DNA of 64,000 bases from positions 3,162,001-3,226,000 of the forward strand of contig NZ_CP050154.1 in assembly GCF_011617705.1 (NCBI RefSeq), given 5' to 3'. This document shows positions 8,312 through 15,790 of the stretch, piece by piece (the first letter of the stretch is position 1; the number at the start of each line of letters is the position of its first letter). Both the position numbers and the translations under genes were made by a program. Origin of the DNA: Brevibacterium limosum (GTDB taxonomy: Bacteria > Actinomycetota > Actinomycetes > Actinomycetales > Brevibacteriaceae). The notes below the pieces were generated by a model. That model was not told where the DNA came from and made no database searches. It worked only from the letters and a program-made list of their open reading frames with translations.

Positions 8312-9340
8312 TTACTTGTCGAGCTTCTCCACTGCCTTGTCGATCATCGGCACATATCGCTCGAGCGTCCACGGGACGGTGAGCGGGTTGATGATCGAGG
8401 AACCGGTGACGAACGCCTGGTCTGCGGAGGCCACGACGGCACCGGACTTGATCGCCGGAATGTTCGCGTACAGTCCCTGCGATTCGATCTCCTGCCTGTT
8501 CTTCTCGTCGGAGTAGAAGGTGAAGATGATGTCCGAGTCATTGAGCTTATCGGCGTTCTCCAGACCGATGAGCGCCGAATCCGTTCCCGGCTCGTCATAG
8601 TCCTTCTTCAGCTCATCGATGACCGGGTCCGGAGTCAAGCCGAGGGCGGAGACCATGGCCACGCGCTGCTCGGAGGGATAGAAGACGCCGAGAGTACCGG
8701 GACCGGAGTTGTAGATGTAGGAGAAGGTGAGGTCCTTGTACTCGTCCCGCTTGGCCTCCTTCAGCTGCGTCTTGATGTCGTCGACGAGACCCTCGGATTC
8801 CTCTTCCTGACCGAGCGCTTTCCCGACCGTCGTGATCTGCTCATCCCATTCGATGGTCCACGGCTGCTTCGGGTAGGCCACGGTCGGGGCGATGGCATCG
8901 AGCTGCTCGTACTGATCGGCGGTGATCCCGGACCAGGGGGCGAGGATGACATCGGGTTCGAGCTCGGCGATCGCCTCGACATCGAGTTCCGTGTCGCCCT
9001 GGAACTGCTCCGGCAGCTCCTCACCCTTGTCCTTCACCGCCTCATAGATCCACGGCATGTACCCGGTGTCATCGGATCCCCACGCGTATTCCTCCATGCC
9101 GACCGGAGTCTTGCCCAACGCGATCGCGGTCTCCGTCGATCCCTGACCGAGGGTGACGACGCGTTCGGGCTCGGCCTCGATGACCGCTTCGCCGAGCGCG
9201 TGCTTGATCGTCACGGTCTCGAAATCGGCAGACCCGGACTCCTGCGCGGCCTGCGATCCCTGTCCGCAGGCGGTGGCGGTGAGCGAGAGCGCGACGAGCG
9301 CTCCGGTGATGACGGCCCGGCGGCTGTGAGGAACTGACAT
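8312..9340 (-). CDS. Iron-siderophore ABC transporter substrate-binding lipoprotein
   Basis: A 342-residue FecB/FepB-type binding protein. It has a lipoprotein signal with SRR near the N-terminus and lipobox LTATAC, and then the two-lobed periplasmic-binding fold (ERVVTLGQGSTETAIALG, EPDVILAPWSG, FVTGSSIINPLTVPW). It would present ferri-siderophores to a permease, but no permease or ATPase gene lies next to it, so it is an orphan or works with a distant importer. An IdeR/DtxR-like iron box at 9392-9410 lies 52-70 bases before the start and supports iron-repressed expression. GAAAGGACAGG precedes the ATG. Confidence 0.9.
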   Translation of the reverse strand: MSVPHSRRAVITGALVALSLTATACGQGSQAAQESGSADFETVTIKHALGEAVIEAEPERVVTLGQGSTETAIALGKTPVGMEEYAWGSDDTGYMPWIYEAVKDKGEELPEQFQGDTELDVEAIAELEPDVILAPWSGITADQYEQLDAIAPTVAYPKQPWTIEWDEQITTVGKALGQEEESEGLVDDIKTQLKEAKRDEYKDLTFSYIYNSGPGTLGVFYPSEQRVAMVSALGLTPDPVIDELKKDYDEPGTDSALIGLENADKLNDSDIIFTFYSDEKNRQEIESQGLYANIPAIKSGAVVASADQAFVTGSSIINPLTVPWTLERYVPMIDKAVEKLDK

Positions 9341-9391
9341 TCCTGTCCTTTCGACAGTGGTCGGAGCCTGATGCGACCCCTCGACATTAAC

Positions 9392-9410
9392 GTAGGACAG
9401 CCTAACTTAA
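9392..9410. promoter_or_regulatory. IdeR/DtxR-type iron box
   Basis: GTAGGACAGCCTAACTTAA matches the 19-base iron-box consensus TTAGGTTAGCCTAACCTAA at 15 positions. It lies in the divergent region between the siderophore-binding gene and the XRE regulator. Iron-dependent repression of the former is predicted. Confidence 0.65.
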
Positions 9411-9518
9411 CCGACCGTCGATTCCGCAATAGCTGTGAGCCACTTCACGTCGATGTCCCATCTCTGCTGAGAGCAGAAACCCTCGCCGAGGCGGCCCTGC
9501 GAACCGTAGGCTCACCCC

Positions 9519-9878
9519 ATGACCCACATGCTCCCGCACAGTCCGACCCCGCCGCCGCTGTGGCGTGAGGCGCTCGGACGCGCACTCCGACTGCGCCGGA
9601 CCGACATGGGTCTCACCCTGGCACAGGTCTCCGAACGGTCCGGGGTCTCGACCCAGTTCCTCTCCGAGATCGAACGCGGGCTCAAGGACCCGTCGTCGGA
9701 GGTCATCGAGGCCGTCGCAGCGGTCCTCGGTCTGCAGCTTCCGCAGATTCTCGTGCTCGCAGCTGTCGGCATGACCTCCGGGGTCTCCGCGACCGCGCTG
9801 CTGTCCGCCGCCGATATGACGCGAGCCGCACCCTCTCCGCCGGCGGCGGGTCAGGTGCGGCTCGCTCTGGCTGCCTGA
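9519..9878 (+). CDS. XRE-family regulator resembling ClgR/PopR
   Basis: A 119-residue DNA-binding protein with a helix-turn-helix near residues 18-75 (LWREALGRALRLRR, LTLAQVSERSGVSTQFLSEI, ERGLKDPSSEVIEAVAAVLGL). The ERG-K-SSEV pattern is that of ClgR and PopR, the actinobacterial activators of clp protease genes. Those proteins are themselves Clp substrates through their C-termini; this one ends in small residues (LALAA), which would fit such a degron. Four kilobases away lie a clpP pair and a ClpC-like gene, its plausible targets. No clear ribosome site, so the mRNA may be almost leaderless; ATG 9528 is an alternative start. Confidence 0.75.
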   Translation: MTHMLPHSPTPPPLWREALGRALRLRRTDMGLTLAQVSERSGVSTQFLSEIERGLKDPSSEVIEAVAAVLGLQLPQILVLAAVGMTSGVSATALLSAADMTRAAPSPPAAGQVRLALAA

Positions 9879-9883
9879 ACGGC

Positions 9884-10165
9884 TCAGCCGTCACCGGCCT
9901 CGAGCCGGTTCGCCCGCAGCACCTCGAGGCGGGCGCGGTATTCGGCCTCCTCGATGTCGCCCTGGGCGAAACGCTGCGCCAGAGTCGCTTCGGCGCTCCT
10001 CGTCCCCTCTCGTGCCGCATTCGCCCACGGCGGTCCCCCGGCCTGCCGCCACCGGCGACGGTTGAGCGTGACGATGAGGGCGATGATGAGTCCGATGACG
10101 AGGACCCAGAAGATCGGGATGAGGACGAAGAACGGCCAGGCCAGCGGACCGTGTTCCATATGCAT
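9884..10165 (-). CDS. Small membrane protein with C-terminal SHOCT domain
   Basis: 93 residues. A single membrane helix near residues 10-33 (WPFFVLIPIFWVLVIGLII) is followed by a basic stretch and a SHOCT motif near 62-88 (ATLAQRFAQGDIEEAEYRAR). SHOCT domains are short, often C-terminal oligomerisation segments. The ATG at 10165 is chosen because AAGGAGG lies six bases before it; the longer frame from 10258 has no such site. It lies downstream of a two-component system transcribed in the same direction, separated by 119 bases. Function unknown. Confidence 0.75.
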   Translation of the reverse strand: MHMEHGPLAWPFFVLIPIFWVLVIGLIIALIVTLNRRRWRQAGGPPWANAAREGTRSAEATLAQRFAQGDIEEAEYRARLEVLRANRLEAGDG

Positions 10166-10284
10166 GATGCCTCCTTGGCGGGTGTCCACGGCGGTCGTGG
10201 ACCTGACATCCATCACACGCCTCGAGCCGGGCGCGGCGAATCCGCCGACGGGAGACACCTGTGCTGCTTCCTGCGGAGCAGGTC

Positions 10285-10959
10285 TCAGCGTTCGTTGAGC
10301 CAGCCGGGCGACACCAGCCCCGATTCGTAGGCGAGGACGACGAGGTGGACGCGGTCCCGGGCCCCGACCTTCGTCATGATGCGGGAGACATGGGTCTTCG
10401 CGGTCAGCGGGGAGAGCACGAGCGATGCGGCGATCTCGTCGTTCGACTGACCTCGGCCGACGAGCGCGAGGACTTCGCGTTCCCGGTCCGTGAGGACGTC
10501 GAGCCCGGCGTCAGGCTCCGCCTTCAGCCCCAGTGACATGCGGGAGAGCAGGTACTTCGTGACCTCGGGTGAGAGCAGAGCCTCACCGGCGGCGACGACG
10601 CGCACGGCTCGGATGAGGTCGGTCGGGTCGGTGTCCTTGAGCAGGAAGCCGCTGGCCCCGGCGCGCACGGCTCGAACGATGTACTCGTCGAGGCCGAAGG
10701 TCGTCACGAGGACGACGCGGACGGCGTCGAGCCGCGGATCGGCGGCGATCTCCTCCGTCGCCCAGAGACCGTCTCCGCCGGGCATGCGGATGTCCATGAG
10801 GACGACGTCGACGGGCGCTCTGCGCAGCGCGTCGAGGAGGTCCTGCCCGCCGGAGGCTTGGATCGTGACCGCGATGTCGTCCTCGGAATCCAGCAGCGAG
10901 GCGAAGCCGGCGCGCACGAGCTGATGATCGTCGGCGATCGCGACTCGGATCGGTGTCAT
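10285..10959 (-). CDS. NarL/LuxR-family response regulator
   Basis: 224 residues. The receiver domain (1-120) has acidic pocket Asp10/Asp11 and phosphoacceptor Asp56 in VVLMDIRMP. The output domain (about 150-215) is a LuxR-type helix-turn-helix (LTDREREVLALVGRGQSNDE, then IAASLVLSPLTAKTHVSRIM). Its start overlaps the stop of the sensor kinase gene by four bases (ATGA), so the two are translationally coupled and form one system. Targets are unknown; the SHOCT protein gene just downstream may be part of the unit. Confidence 0.93.
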   Translation of the reverse strand: MTPIRVAIADDHQLVRAGFASLLDSEDDIAVTIQASGGQDLLDALRRAPVDVVLMDIRMPGGDGLWATEEIAADPRLDAVRVVLVTTFGLDEYIVRAVRAGASGFLLKDTDPTDLIRAVRVVAAGEALLSPEVTKYLLSRMSLGLKAEPDAGLDVLTDREREVLALVGRGQSNDEIAASLVLSPLTAKTHVSRIMTKVGARDRVHLVVLAYESGLVSPGWLNER

Positions 10960-12311
10960 CGCCGCGCCTCCTCGTCGGGTGTCCCTGTCGGGTCGACGCT
11001 CCAGGGAAGGTCGACGTCGACGGTGGTTCCCCGCTGACCCGCCGATGACAGTTCGAGTGCTCCGTTCAGCAGCTTCGCCCTCTCGCGCATGCCCATGATT
11101 CCCGCCCCTTCAGCACCGCCGGACATCCCCGTCCCATCGTCGCTGATGCGCACGCGCAGTCGGTCCGAGTTCCGTTCGATCACGACCTGTGCGCTGTTGG
11201 CCCGCGCATGTCTGAGCACATTCGTCAGCGCTTCCTGGATGATCCGATAGGCGGCCGCATCCGTCGACTGGCCGGGGTTCGCCCGCGCTCCTTCGGCGTC
11301 GGTGTCCCGCCGATCGTCCACGCTGATGTCGGTGGAGCCGACGAGGCGGGAGATCAGAGCCGGGACATCGTCGAGCCCGAGCACCGGTGCCAAGGGCGCC
11401 GGCTCCGCCCCGTCCGCAGAACCGGCGTCCGAGCGCATCGTGTGCAGCACGGTGCGCACTTCATTGAGCCCGGTGCGGCTGAGCTCCCTGATCGCGGCGA
11501 GCGCCGAACGAGCCTGCTCGGGGTCGCGGTCGATGAGGTGTTCGCCGACTCCGGCTTGGACGTTGATCTGGGACAGAGCATGGCCGAGGACGTCGTGGAC
11601 ATCCCGGGCGATGCGCAGTCGTTCGGCTTGGACCACCTCGGCGTGGCGAGCGCTCTGTTCGGCTGCCTCCTGGCGCGCCAGCTCGCCGCGGCGCCGGACG
11701 AATGCGCCGATGCCCACGGCGATTGCCAGTCCCATCGTGGCCGAGACCACCCGCCCCACCGACCAATCGATTCCCAGCATGGGGCCGAGCAGCAGGCAGC
11801 CCACCCAGACTCCCGCCGCCGAGGCGATCGCCCAGAGCTGACGTCCGCGGACCATCGCGGCGAGGACGGCGAAGAGGAAGGCGGCATAGAACGGCGTCGT
11901 CCTGGGCCCGGCCTCCACCGGTGACCACGGTCCGCGGTCGCTCCACGGGCTTGGTCCCATTCCGTGTCCGCCGGATCCTGCATCGGGGGTTGCTGCCGCC
12001 CACACCAGGATGTCGAGGAGGGCAAGTCCCGCCAGTGCTGCCGCGCGCGGTCCCGGCCACCTCGCTGCGAAGAAGAAGATCGCAGGTGAGACGACCGCAG
12101 TGCCGATGCGGACGGTCATCGCGGCCGCAGACGTATCGGCCTGGGCGGCAAGGACGATGGCGAACGGCAGCTGCAGCACCACTGCGGCGACGGTGAGAAG
12201 GACGATCCGTCGGCGTGCGCGCGGCGGGGATCCTTCCGCGGGTGCGCGGAGGTCTGGACGGTCCGTTCTCATTCTCCGATCGTAGCGACCCGCGCCCGAG
12301 GCCGTCGTCAT
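10956..12311 (-). CDS. Sensor histidine kinase (HisKA_3 type), partner of the NarL regulator
   Basis: Up to 451 residues. Several membrane helices occur in residues 35-205. A HisKA_3 dimerisation domain follows with the phosphorylated His239 in RIARDVHDVLGHALSQ, and then an HATPase_c domain (IIQEALTNVLRHA, ISDDGTGM, GIMGMRERAKLLNG). The extracytoplasmic part is short and rich in Gly, Pro and Trp, so the signal is probably sensed in the membrane or just outside it. The start is uncertain: ATG 12272 with GGAG almost touching it, or ATG 12311. The stop overlaps the response-regulator start. Confidence 0.92.
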   Translation of the reverse strand: MTTASGAGRYDRRMRTDRPDLRAPAEGSPPRARRRIVLLTVAAVVLQLPFAIVLAAQADTSAAAMTVRIGTAVVSPAIFFFAARWPGPRAAALAGLALLDILVWAAATPDAGSGGHGMGPSPWSDRGPWSPVEAGPRTTPFYAAFLFAVLAAMVRGRQLWAIASAAGVWVGCLLLGPMLGIDWSVGRVVSATMGLAIAVGIGAFVRRRGELARQEAAEQSARHAEVVQAERLRIARDVHDVLGHALSQINVQAGVGEHLIDRDPEQARSALAAIRELSRTGLNEVRTVLHTMRSDAGSADGAEPAPLAPVLGLDDVPALISRLVGSTDISVDDRRDTDAEGARANPGQSTDAAAYRIIQEALTNVLRHARANSAQVVIERNSDRLRVRISDDGTGMSGGAEGAGIMGMRERAKLLNGALELSSAGQRGTTVDVDLPWSVDPTGTPDEEARR

Positions 12312-12352
12312 CCTCGGGGAGTACTTCCGACCACCTCGGTGGGAGAAGAGAG

Positions 12353-12934
12353 TCAGAGGATGACGTCGACGAGTCCGAAGTCCCGTGCCGCCTGTGCGTC
12401 GAGGACGAGGTCGCGATCGAAGTCACGGTGGATCTGCTCCGGGGTCCGACCGGTGCTGTCGGCGAGCATCTCTTCGACTTCTCGGCGCTGTCGCACGATC
12501 TCGTCTGCGGCGACGATGAGGTCGGGGATCGTGCCCCGTGCTCCTTCGGCGTGCGGCTGCCGCAGCACCGCGCGGGCGTGGGCGAGCATCGCCCGCTGCC
12601 CGGGCTCTCCGGCGGCCAGGAGCACGGCCGCGTCGGCGGCGGCCTGCCCGACGCAGGTGGTGGCCACGGGTGAGCCGACGTGGTGCATGGCGTCGAAGAT
12701 CGCGGTCATCGCGGTCAGTGACCCGCCCGGGGAGTTGATGTACATGCTGATCGGCAGATCCCGGCTGCTCGAATCGAGGTGCAGCAGCTGCGCGATGATC
12801 GTGTTCGCCACCCCGTCGTCGACGGGCACGCCGAGGTAGACGATGCGATTGCCGAGCAGGTGAGAATAGACGTCGACGATCTTCTCGCTGCCACCGGAGC
12901 GGTCGACGACGTTGGGAATCGTGTACTGGCTCAT
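12353..12934 (-). CDS. ClpP-like subunit lacking catalytic Ser and His
   Basis: 193 residues, plainly homologous to ClpP (MSQYTIPNVVDRS, MYINSPGGSLTAMTAIFDAM, RDFGLVDVIL). The catalytic elbow GQAAS of active ClpP reads GQAAADAAVLLAAG, so the nucleophile is Ala100. The histidine of the HQP motif is replaced by arginine (HARAVLRQPHAE). The aspartate region FDRDLVLDA is kept. I checked both changes on the nucleotide sequence. It should be proteolytically dead but may still form a ring with the active subunit encoded just upstream, whose stop it overlaps by four bases (ATGA). Loop lengths are normal, so this is not simple decay. Confidence 0.9.
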   Translation of the reverse strand: MSQYTIPNVVDRSGGSEKIVDVYSHLLGNRIVYLGVPVDDGVANTIIAQLLHLDSSSRDLPISMYINSPGGSLTAMTAIFDAMHHVGSPVATTCVGQAAADAAVLLAAGEPGQRAMLAHARAVLRQPHAEGARGTIPDLIVAADEIVRQRREVEEMLADSTGRTPEQIHRDFDRDLVLDAQAARDFGLVDVIL

Positions 12935-13566
12935 CGGGTTCCTCCGATCTGCGCGTGCAGATCGGCCGGGGAAGTCAGGACCCGGTCGACGAGTCCGTAT
13001 TCGATCGCCTCCTCGGCGGTGAACCATCGGTCCCGCAGTGAGTCTTCGAAGATGCGTTCGTACGACTTCTCGGTCGCCTCGGCGACCCGGGTGAGCACGG
13101 AGTCCCGGACCTCGCGGAGGTCGTCGCCTTGGAGTTCGATATCGGCGGCGGCTCCTCCGATCCCACCAGAGCCCTGATGGAGGAGGATGCGGGCGTGGGG
13201 CAGGGCCAGACGTCTTCCGGGTGTGCCCATACTGAGCACGAACTGCCCCGCCGAGGCGGCCCACCCGAAGGCGATCGTGACCACGTCATTGGGCAGGGCG
13301 GCGATGGTGTCGGCGATCGCGTGCATCATCGGCACGGATCCGCCGGGAGAGTTGATCCACAGGTGGATATCGGAGCGTGGGTCCTCGGCGGAGAGGAGGA
13401 CGAGGCGGGAGATGATCTCCATTCCGTTCTCGTCGCGCAGCTCTCCGTTGAAGACGACGGATCGGTAAGCGTAGAGCATTCTCCGGGATTCGGGGATCGC
13501 GGTCGTCGTCGGAGACTCGTCGGCCTCGGAGAACACCAATGGGCTGGTTGCGGTTCGTGTGGGCAT
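12931..13566 (-). CDS. clpP: ATP-dependent Clp protease proteolytic subunit ClpP (active paralogue)
   Basis: 211 residues with the full catalytic set: Ser105 in GWAASAGQF, His130 in ARILLHQGSGG and Asp179 in SLRDRWFTAEEA. The sequence resembles the ClpP3-type accessory subunits of Streptomyces more than the housekeeping ClpP1/ClpP2. The usual neighbours of the latter, tig and clpX, are absent. The start at 13566 gives a normal-length propeptide region. It is the first gene of a two-gene operon with the catalytically dead ClpP-like gene. GTTCGC (minus strand, 13597-13592) lies 25 bases before the start and resembles half of a ClgR site; this is weak evidence. Confidence 0.92.
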   Translation of the reverse strand: MPTRTATSPLVFSEADESPTTTAIPESRRMLYAYRSVVFNGELRDENGMEIISRLVLLSAEDPRSDIHLWINSPGGSVPMMHAIADTIAALPNDVVTIAFGWAASAGQFVLSMGTPGRRLALPHARILLHQGSGGIGGAAADIELQGDDLREVRDSVLTRVAEATEKSYERIFEDSLRDRWFTAEEAIEYGLVDRVLTSPADLHAQIGGTR

Positions 13567-13707
13567 GTCTCCACTGTGCAACCCAGCGACGGCGAACCGA
13601 GCACGGATCCGCTGGAAGCGGGACCGTGCCGCTGTGAGCGGACGGGCACATCTGAGGCTCCGGCGACCCTTGACTCTTCGACCGGGCCCGGACTTAGGAT
13701 CGACGGC

Positions 13708-14346
13708 ATGAGCACACAGCGAGATCGGGCCGGTCACCTCATCGATGCGCACGGTCGCACATTCGCCGCGGAGGCCGCGATCACACTCCGTGACAAGCCG
13801 GCCCCGCTGTGGCAGCTGCTCGTCCTCAGCCTGCTCCTGTCCACGCGCATCAGCTCCGACATCGCCCTCGCGAGCGCGCGCGAGCTGTTCTCGGCGAAGT
13901 GGAGAACGCCGCAGCGTCTGCGCGCGAGCACGTGGCAGCAGCGCGTCGATGCGCTCGGACGCGGCGGGTATCGCCGCTACGACGAGAGCACCGCCACCCG
14001 TCTGGCCGAGGCCGCCGATCTGCTCATCGACCGATGGGACGGGGACCTGCGGAAGCTGCGCGATGAGGCCGAGGGGCAGCCTAGTCGGATTTCGGGTCTC
14101 CTGCAGGAATTCACCGGGATCGGTCCGACCGGGGCGTCCATCTTCCTCCGAGAGGTCCAGCAGGTCTGGCCCTCGGTGAGGCCAGCCTTCGACCCGCTCG
14201 TGCGCAAGGGCGCGAAGACGGCCGGGCTGCCGGAGCAGGACGAGAAGCTGGCCGCGTTGGTCGACGACGCGGACCTCGCAGGACTCGCGGCCGCGCTCGT
14301 GCGTCTCGCCCGAGATCCGGACCTCGCCGCCGACGCGCAGGACTGA
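13708..14346 (+). CDS. HhH-GPD-type DNA glycosylase-like protein (endonuclease III superfamily)
   Basis: 212 residues. An all-helical protein with WQLLVLSLLLSTRISSDIAL near 30-50 and a helix-hairpin-helix segment near 130-150 (LLQEFTGIGPTGASIFLREV), as in endonuclease III-like proteins. The aspartate of PAFDPLVRKGAK, about 20 residues after the hairpin, is the expected catalytic position. The iron-sulfur cysteines of endonuclease III are absent. Annotated relatives are called endonucleases, but activity is not proven. The start is placed at 13708, where homology begins; the longer open frame upstream is antisense to clpP. Divergent from the clpP pair. Confidence 0.7.
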   Translation: MSTQRDRAGHLIDAHGRTFAAEAAITLRDKPAPLWQLLVLSLLLSTRISSDIALASARELFSAKWRTPQRLRASTWQQRVDALGRGGYRRYDESTATRLAEAADLLIDRWDGDLRKLRDEAEGQPSRISGLLQEFTGIGPTGASIFLREVQQVWPSVRPAFDPLVRKGAKTAGLPEQDEKLAALVDDADLAGLAAALVRLARDPDLAADAQD

Positions 14347-14398
14347 GACCTCCGCACAGGCTCGCGTGCTAGCATCGACGCACACGAAAGGGGATGAG

Positions 14399-14704
14399 AT
14401 GATGGCGAATCTGTGGCTGACTCTGCAGCTGCTCGTCGTCGTGCTCTCTGCTGACCTCGACTCGGTCGTTCCCCAGTCCCCCATTCATCTCATCGTTCTG
14501 GCTCTCCTCGGCGCGGCCCTGCTGACGCCGATCGCCGCATGGGCGAGCATCGCTCTGCTGCGCGTGCTGTCGCTGTCCGCGCGTCCGCCGTCATTGCCGG
14601 ATACGCGCCGAAGCACTCGCGAATTCCGCATGCCGGAGGAACCCGGCACTCCGGGTACTGCTCTGCCCAGAGCCCCATCTGTCGTCGTTCGCGCCATCGC
14701 CTGA
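14399..14704 (+). CDS. Small membrane protein, DUF6412-like
   Basis: About 101 residues. The N-terminal half has two hydrophobic helices (LTLQLLVVVLSADLDS and PIHLIVLALLGAALLTPIAA). The rest is a Pro/Arg-rich cytosolic tail. AAAGGGG precedes two successive ATG codons (14399 and 14402). Short proteins of this type occur beside an accessory yidC in other actinobacteria, as here (yidC begins 164 bases downstream). The DUF6412 assignment rests on that context and general resemblance. Function unknown. Confidence 0.55.
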   Translation: MMANLWLTLQLLVVVLSADLDSVVPQSPIHLIVLALLGAALLTPIAAWASIALLRVLSLSARPPSLPDTRRSTREFRMPEEPGTPGTALPRAPSVVVRAIA

Positions 14705-14868
14705 ACGACCTCACCTCGCGTTCCGAACGGAACGCCTCCCCGCCTCGGCGCGGGCGATCTTCCTTCGTCTGTGCGCAGCGATGCGTCTGAGTCAGTCCTC
14801 ACGGTGGTGGCCGCCAACGGCCCACGTCAACCGCGCCTCAGCGCGCCCTGTCCGAAGGACACCCACCC

Positions 14869-15681
14869 GTGAACATCTACGAATTTCTGCCCATCCGCCT
14901 GCTCGTCGAGGCCGCCTACACGGTGGTCACGGGGATCAGCGAAATTCTCGAACCCCTCGCCGGCGGCCTCAGCGCCGCCCTAGCCGTCATCGTGCTCACC
15001 GTCCTCGTCCGCGCCGTGCTCATCCCCGTCGGCGTGTCCCAGGTCAGGGCAGGCATCACACGAAAACGACTGGCCCCGAAGATCAGCGACTTGCAGAAGA
15101 AATACAAAGACAAGCCCGAACTCATGCAGCAGAAGCTCATGGAGCTGTACAAGGAGGAGAACGCCTCCCCTTTCGCCGGGTGCCTTCCGGTGCTCGCGCA
15201 GATGCCCGTGCTCATGGCGGTGTATGGTCTCTTCATAAATGCGACGATCGGCGGGCACGCCAATGAGCTGCTCGGGCATACGCTCTTCGGCCTGCCGCTC
15301 AACACGAGCTTCGTCAAACTGCTCGGCGCCGGCGATCTGACCGGCACCGCGATCACGGTCTACCTCATCCTCGTCGTGCTCATCGCCGTCGTCGCCGGTT
15401 TCTCCCGGCACCTGCTCACCCCGGCCACGCCCGAGACCCCGGCTGCTGCTCCGGCGAAGAATGGAGGAGATGCTCCGGCGGTGCCGGATCTGTCGGGGGT
15501 GATGAAGACGCTGAGCTTCATGCCCTTCCTCACTGCGATCTTCGCACTCTTCGTCCCCTTGGCCGCGGCGCTCTACCTGGCGACGACGACCACGTGGACG
15601 CTCTGCGAACGACTTGTCCTCAACCGGGTTCTGGGCGCGAACGAGCCGCAGCCGGCGACGAACACCCGCGTCGCCGACTGA
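14869..15681 (+). CDS. yidC: YidC/Oxa1-family membrane protein insertase (accessory copy)
   Basis: 270 residues. It has the conserved five-helix YidC core without the large periplasmic domain, as in Gram-positive insertases. The hydrophilic-groove arginine is in LTVLVRAVLIPVG. The cytosolic coiled hairpin (KRLAPKISDLQKKYKDKPEL ... LYKEENASP) and the GCLPVLAQMPVLMAVYGLF helix are present. It inserts membrane proteins, with or without SecYEG. The housekeeping yidC of actinobacteria sits by the origin with rnpA and jag, so this is probably a second copy. GTG start with GAAGGA eight bases before it. A strong hairpin at 15717-15756 ends the unit. Confidence 0.92.
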   Translation: MNIYEFLPIRLLVEAAYTVVTGISEILEPLAGGLSAALAVIVLTVLVRAVLIPVGVSQVRAGITRKRLAPKISDLQKKYKDKPELMQQKLMELYKEENASPFAGCLPVLAQMPVLMAVYGLFINATIGGHANELLGHTLFGLPLNTSFVKLLGAGDLTGTAITVYLILVVLIAVVAGFSRHLLTPATPETPAAAPAKNGGDAPAVPDLSGVMKTLSFMPFLTAIFALFVPLAAALYLATTTTWTLCERLVLNRVLGANEPQPATNTRVAD

Positions 15682-15716
15682 GTCCGACGAGCGAAATCGG
15701 GCACATGAGCACGAAA

Positions 15717-15756
15717 GAGCCCGGGGCGAAGGATCGGAATCCTTCGCCCCGGGCTC
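15717..15756. terminator. Strong bidirectional terminator between yidC and the ClpC-like gene
   Basis: Perfect 18-base GC-rich arms (GAGCCCGGGGCGAAGGAT and its complement) enclose the tetraloop CGGA. It lies between convergent genes and can serve both. Confidence 0.8.
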
Positions 15757-15790
15757 CGCATCGACGGCCGGCGCAGGGCCGCCTCGCTGA

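Noticed and set aside
12935-14484. Longer minus-strand frames extending clpP and the ClpP-like gene upstream
   Set aside because: Homology begins at 13566 and 12934. The extra N-terminal residues are low-complexity, arginine-rich and overlap other genes.
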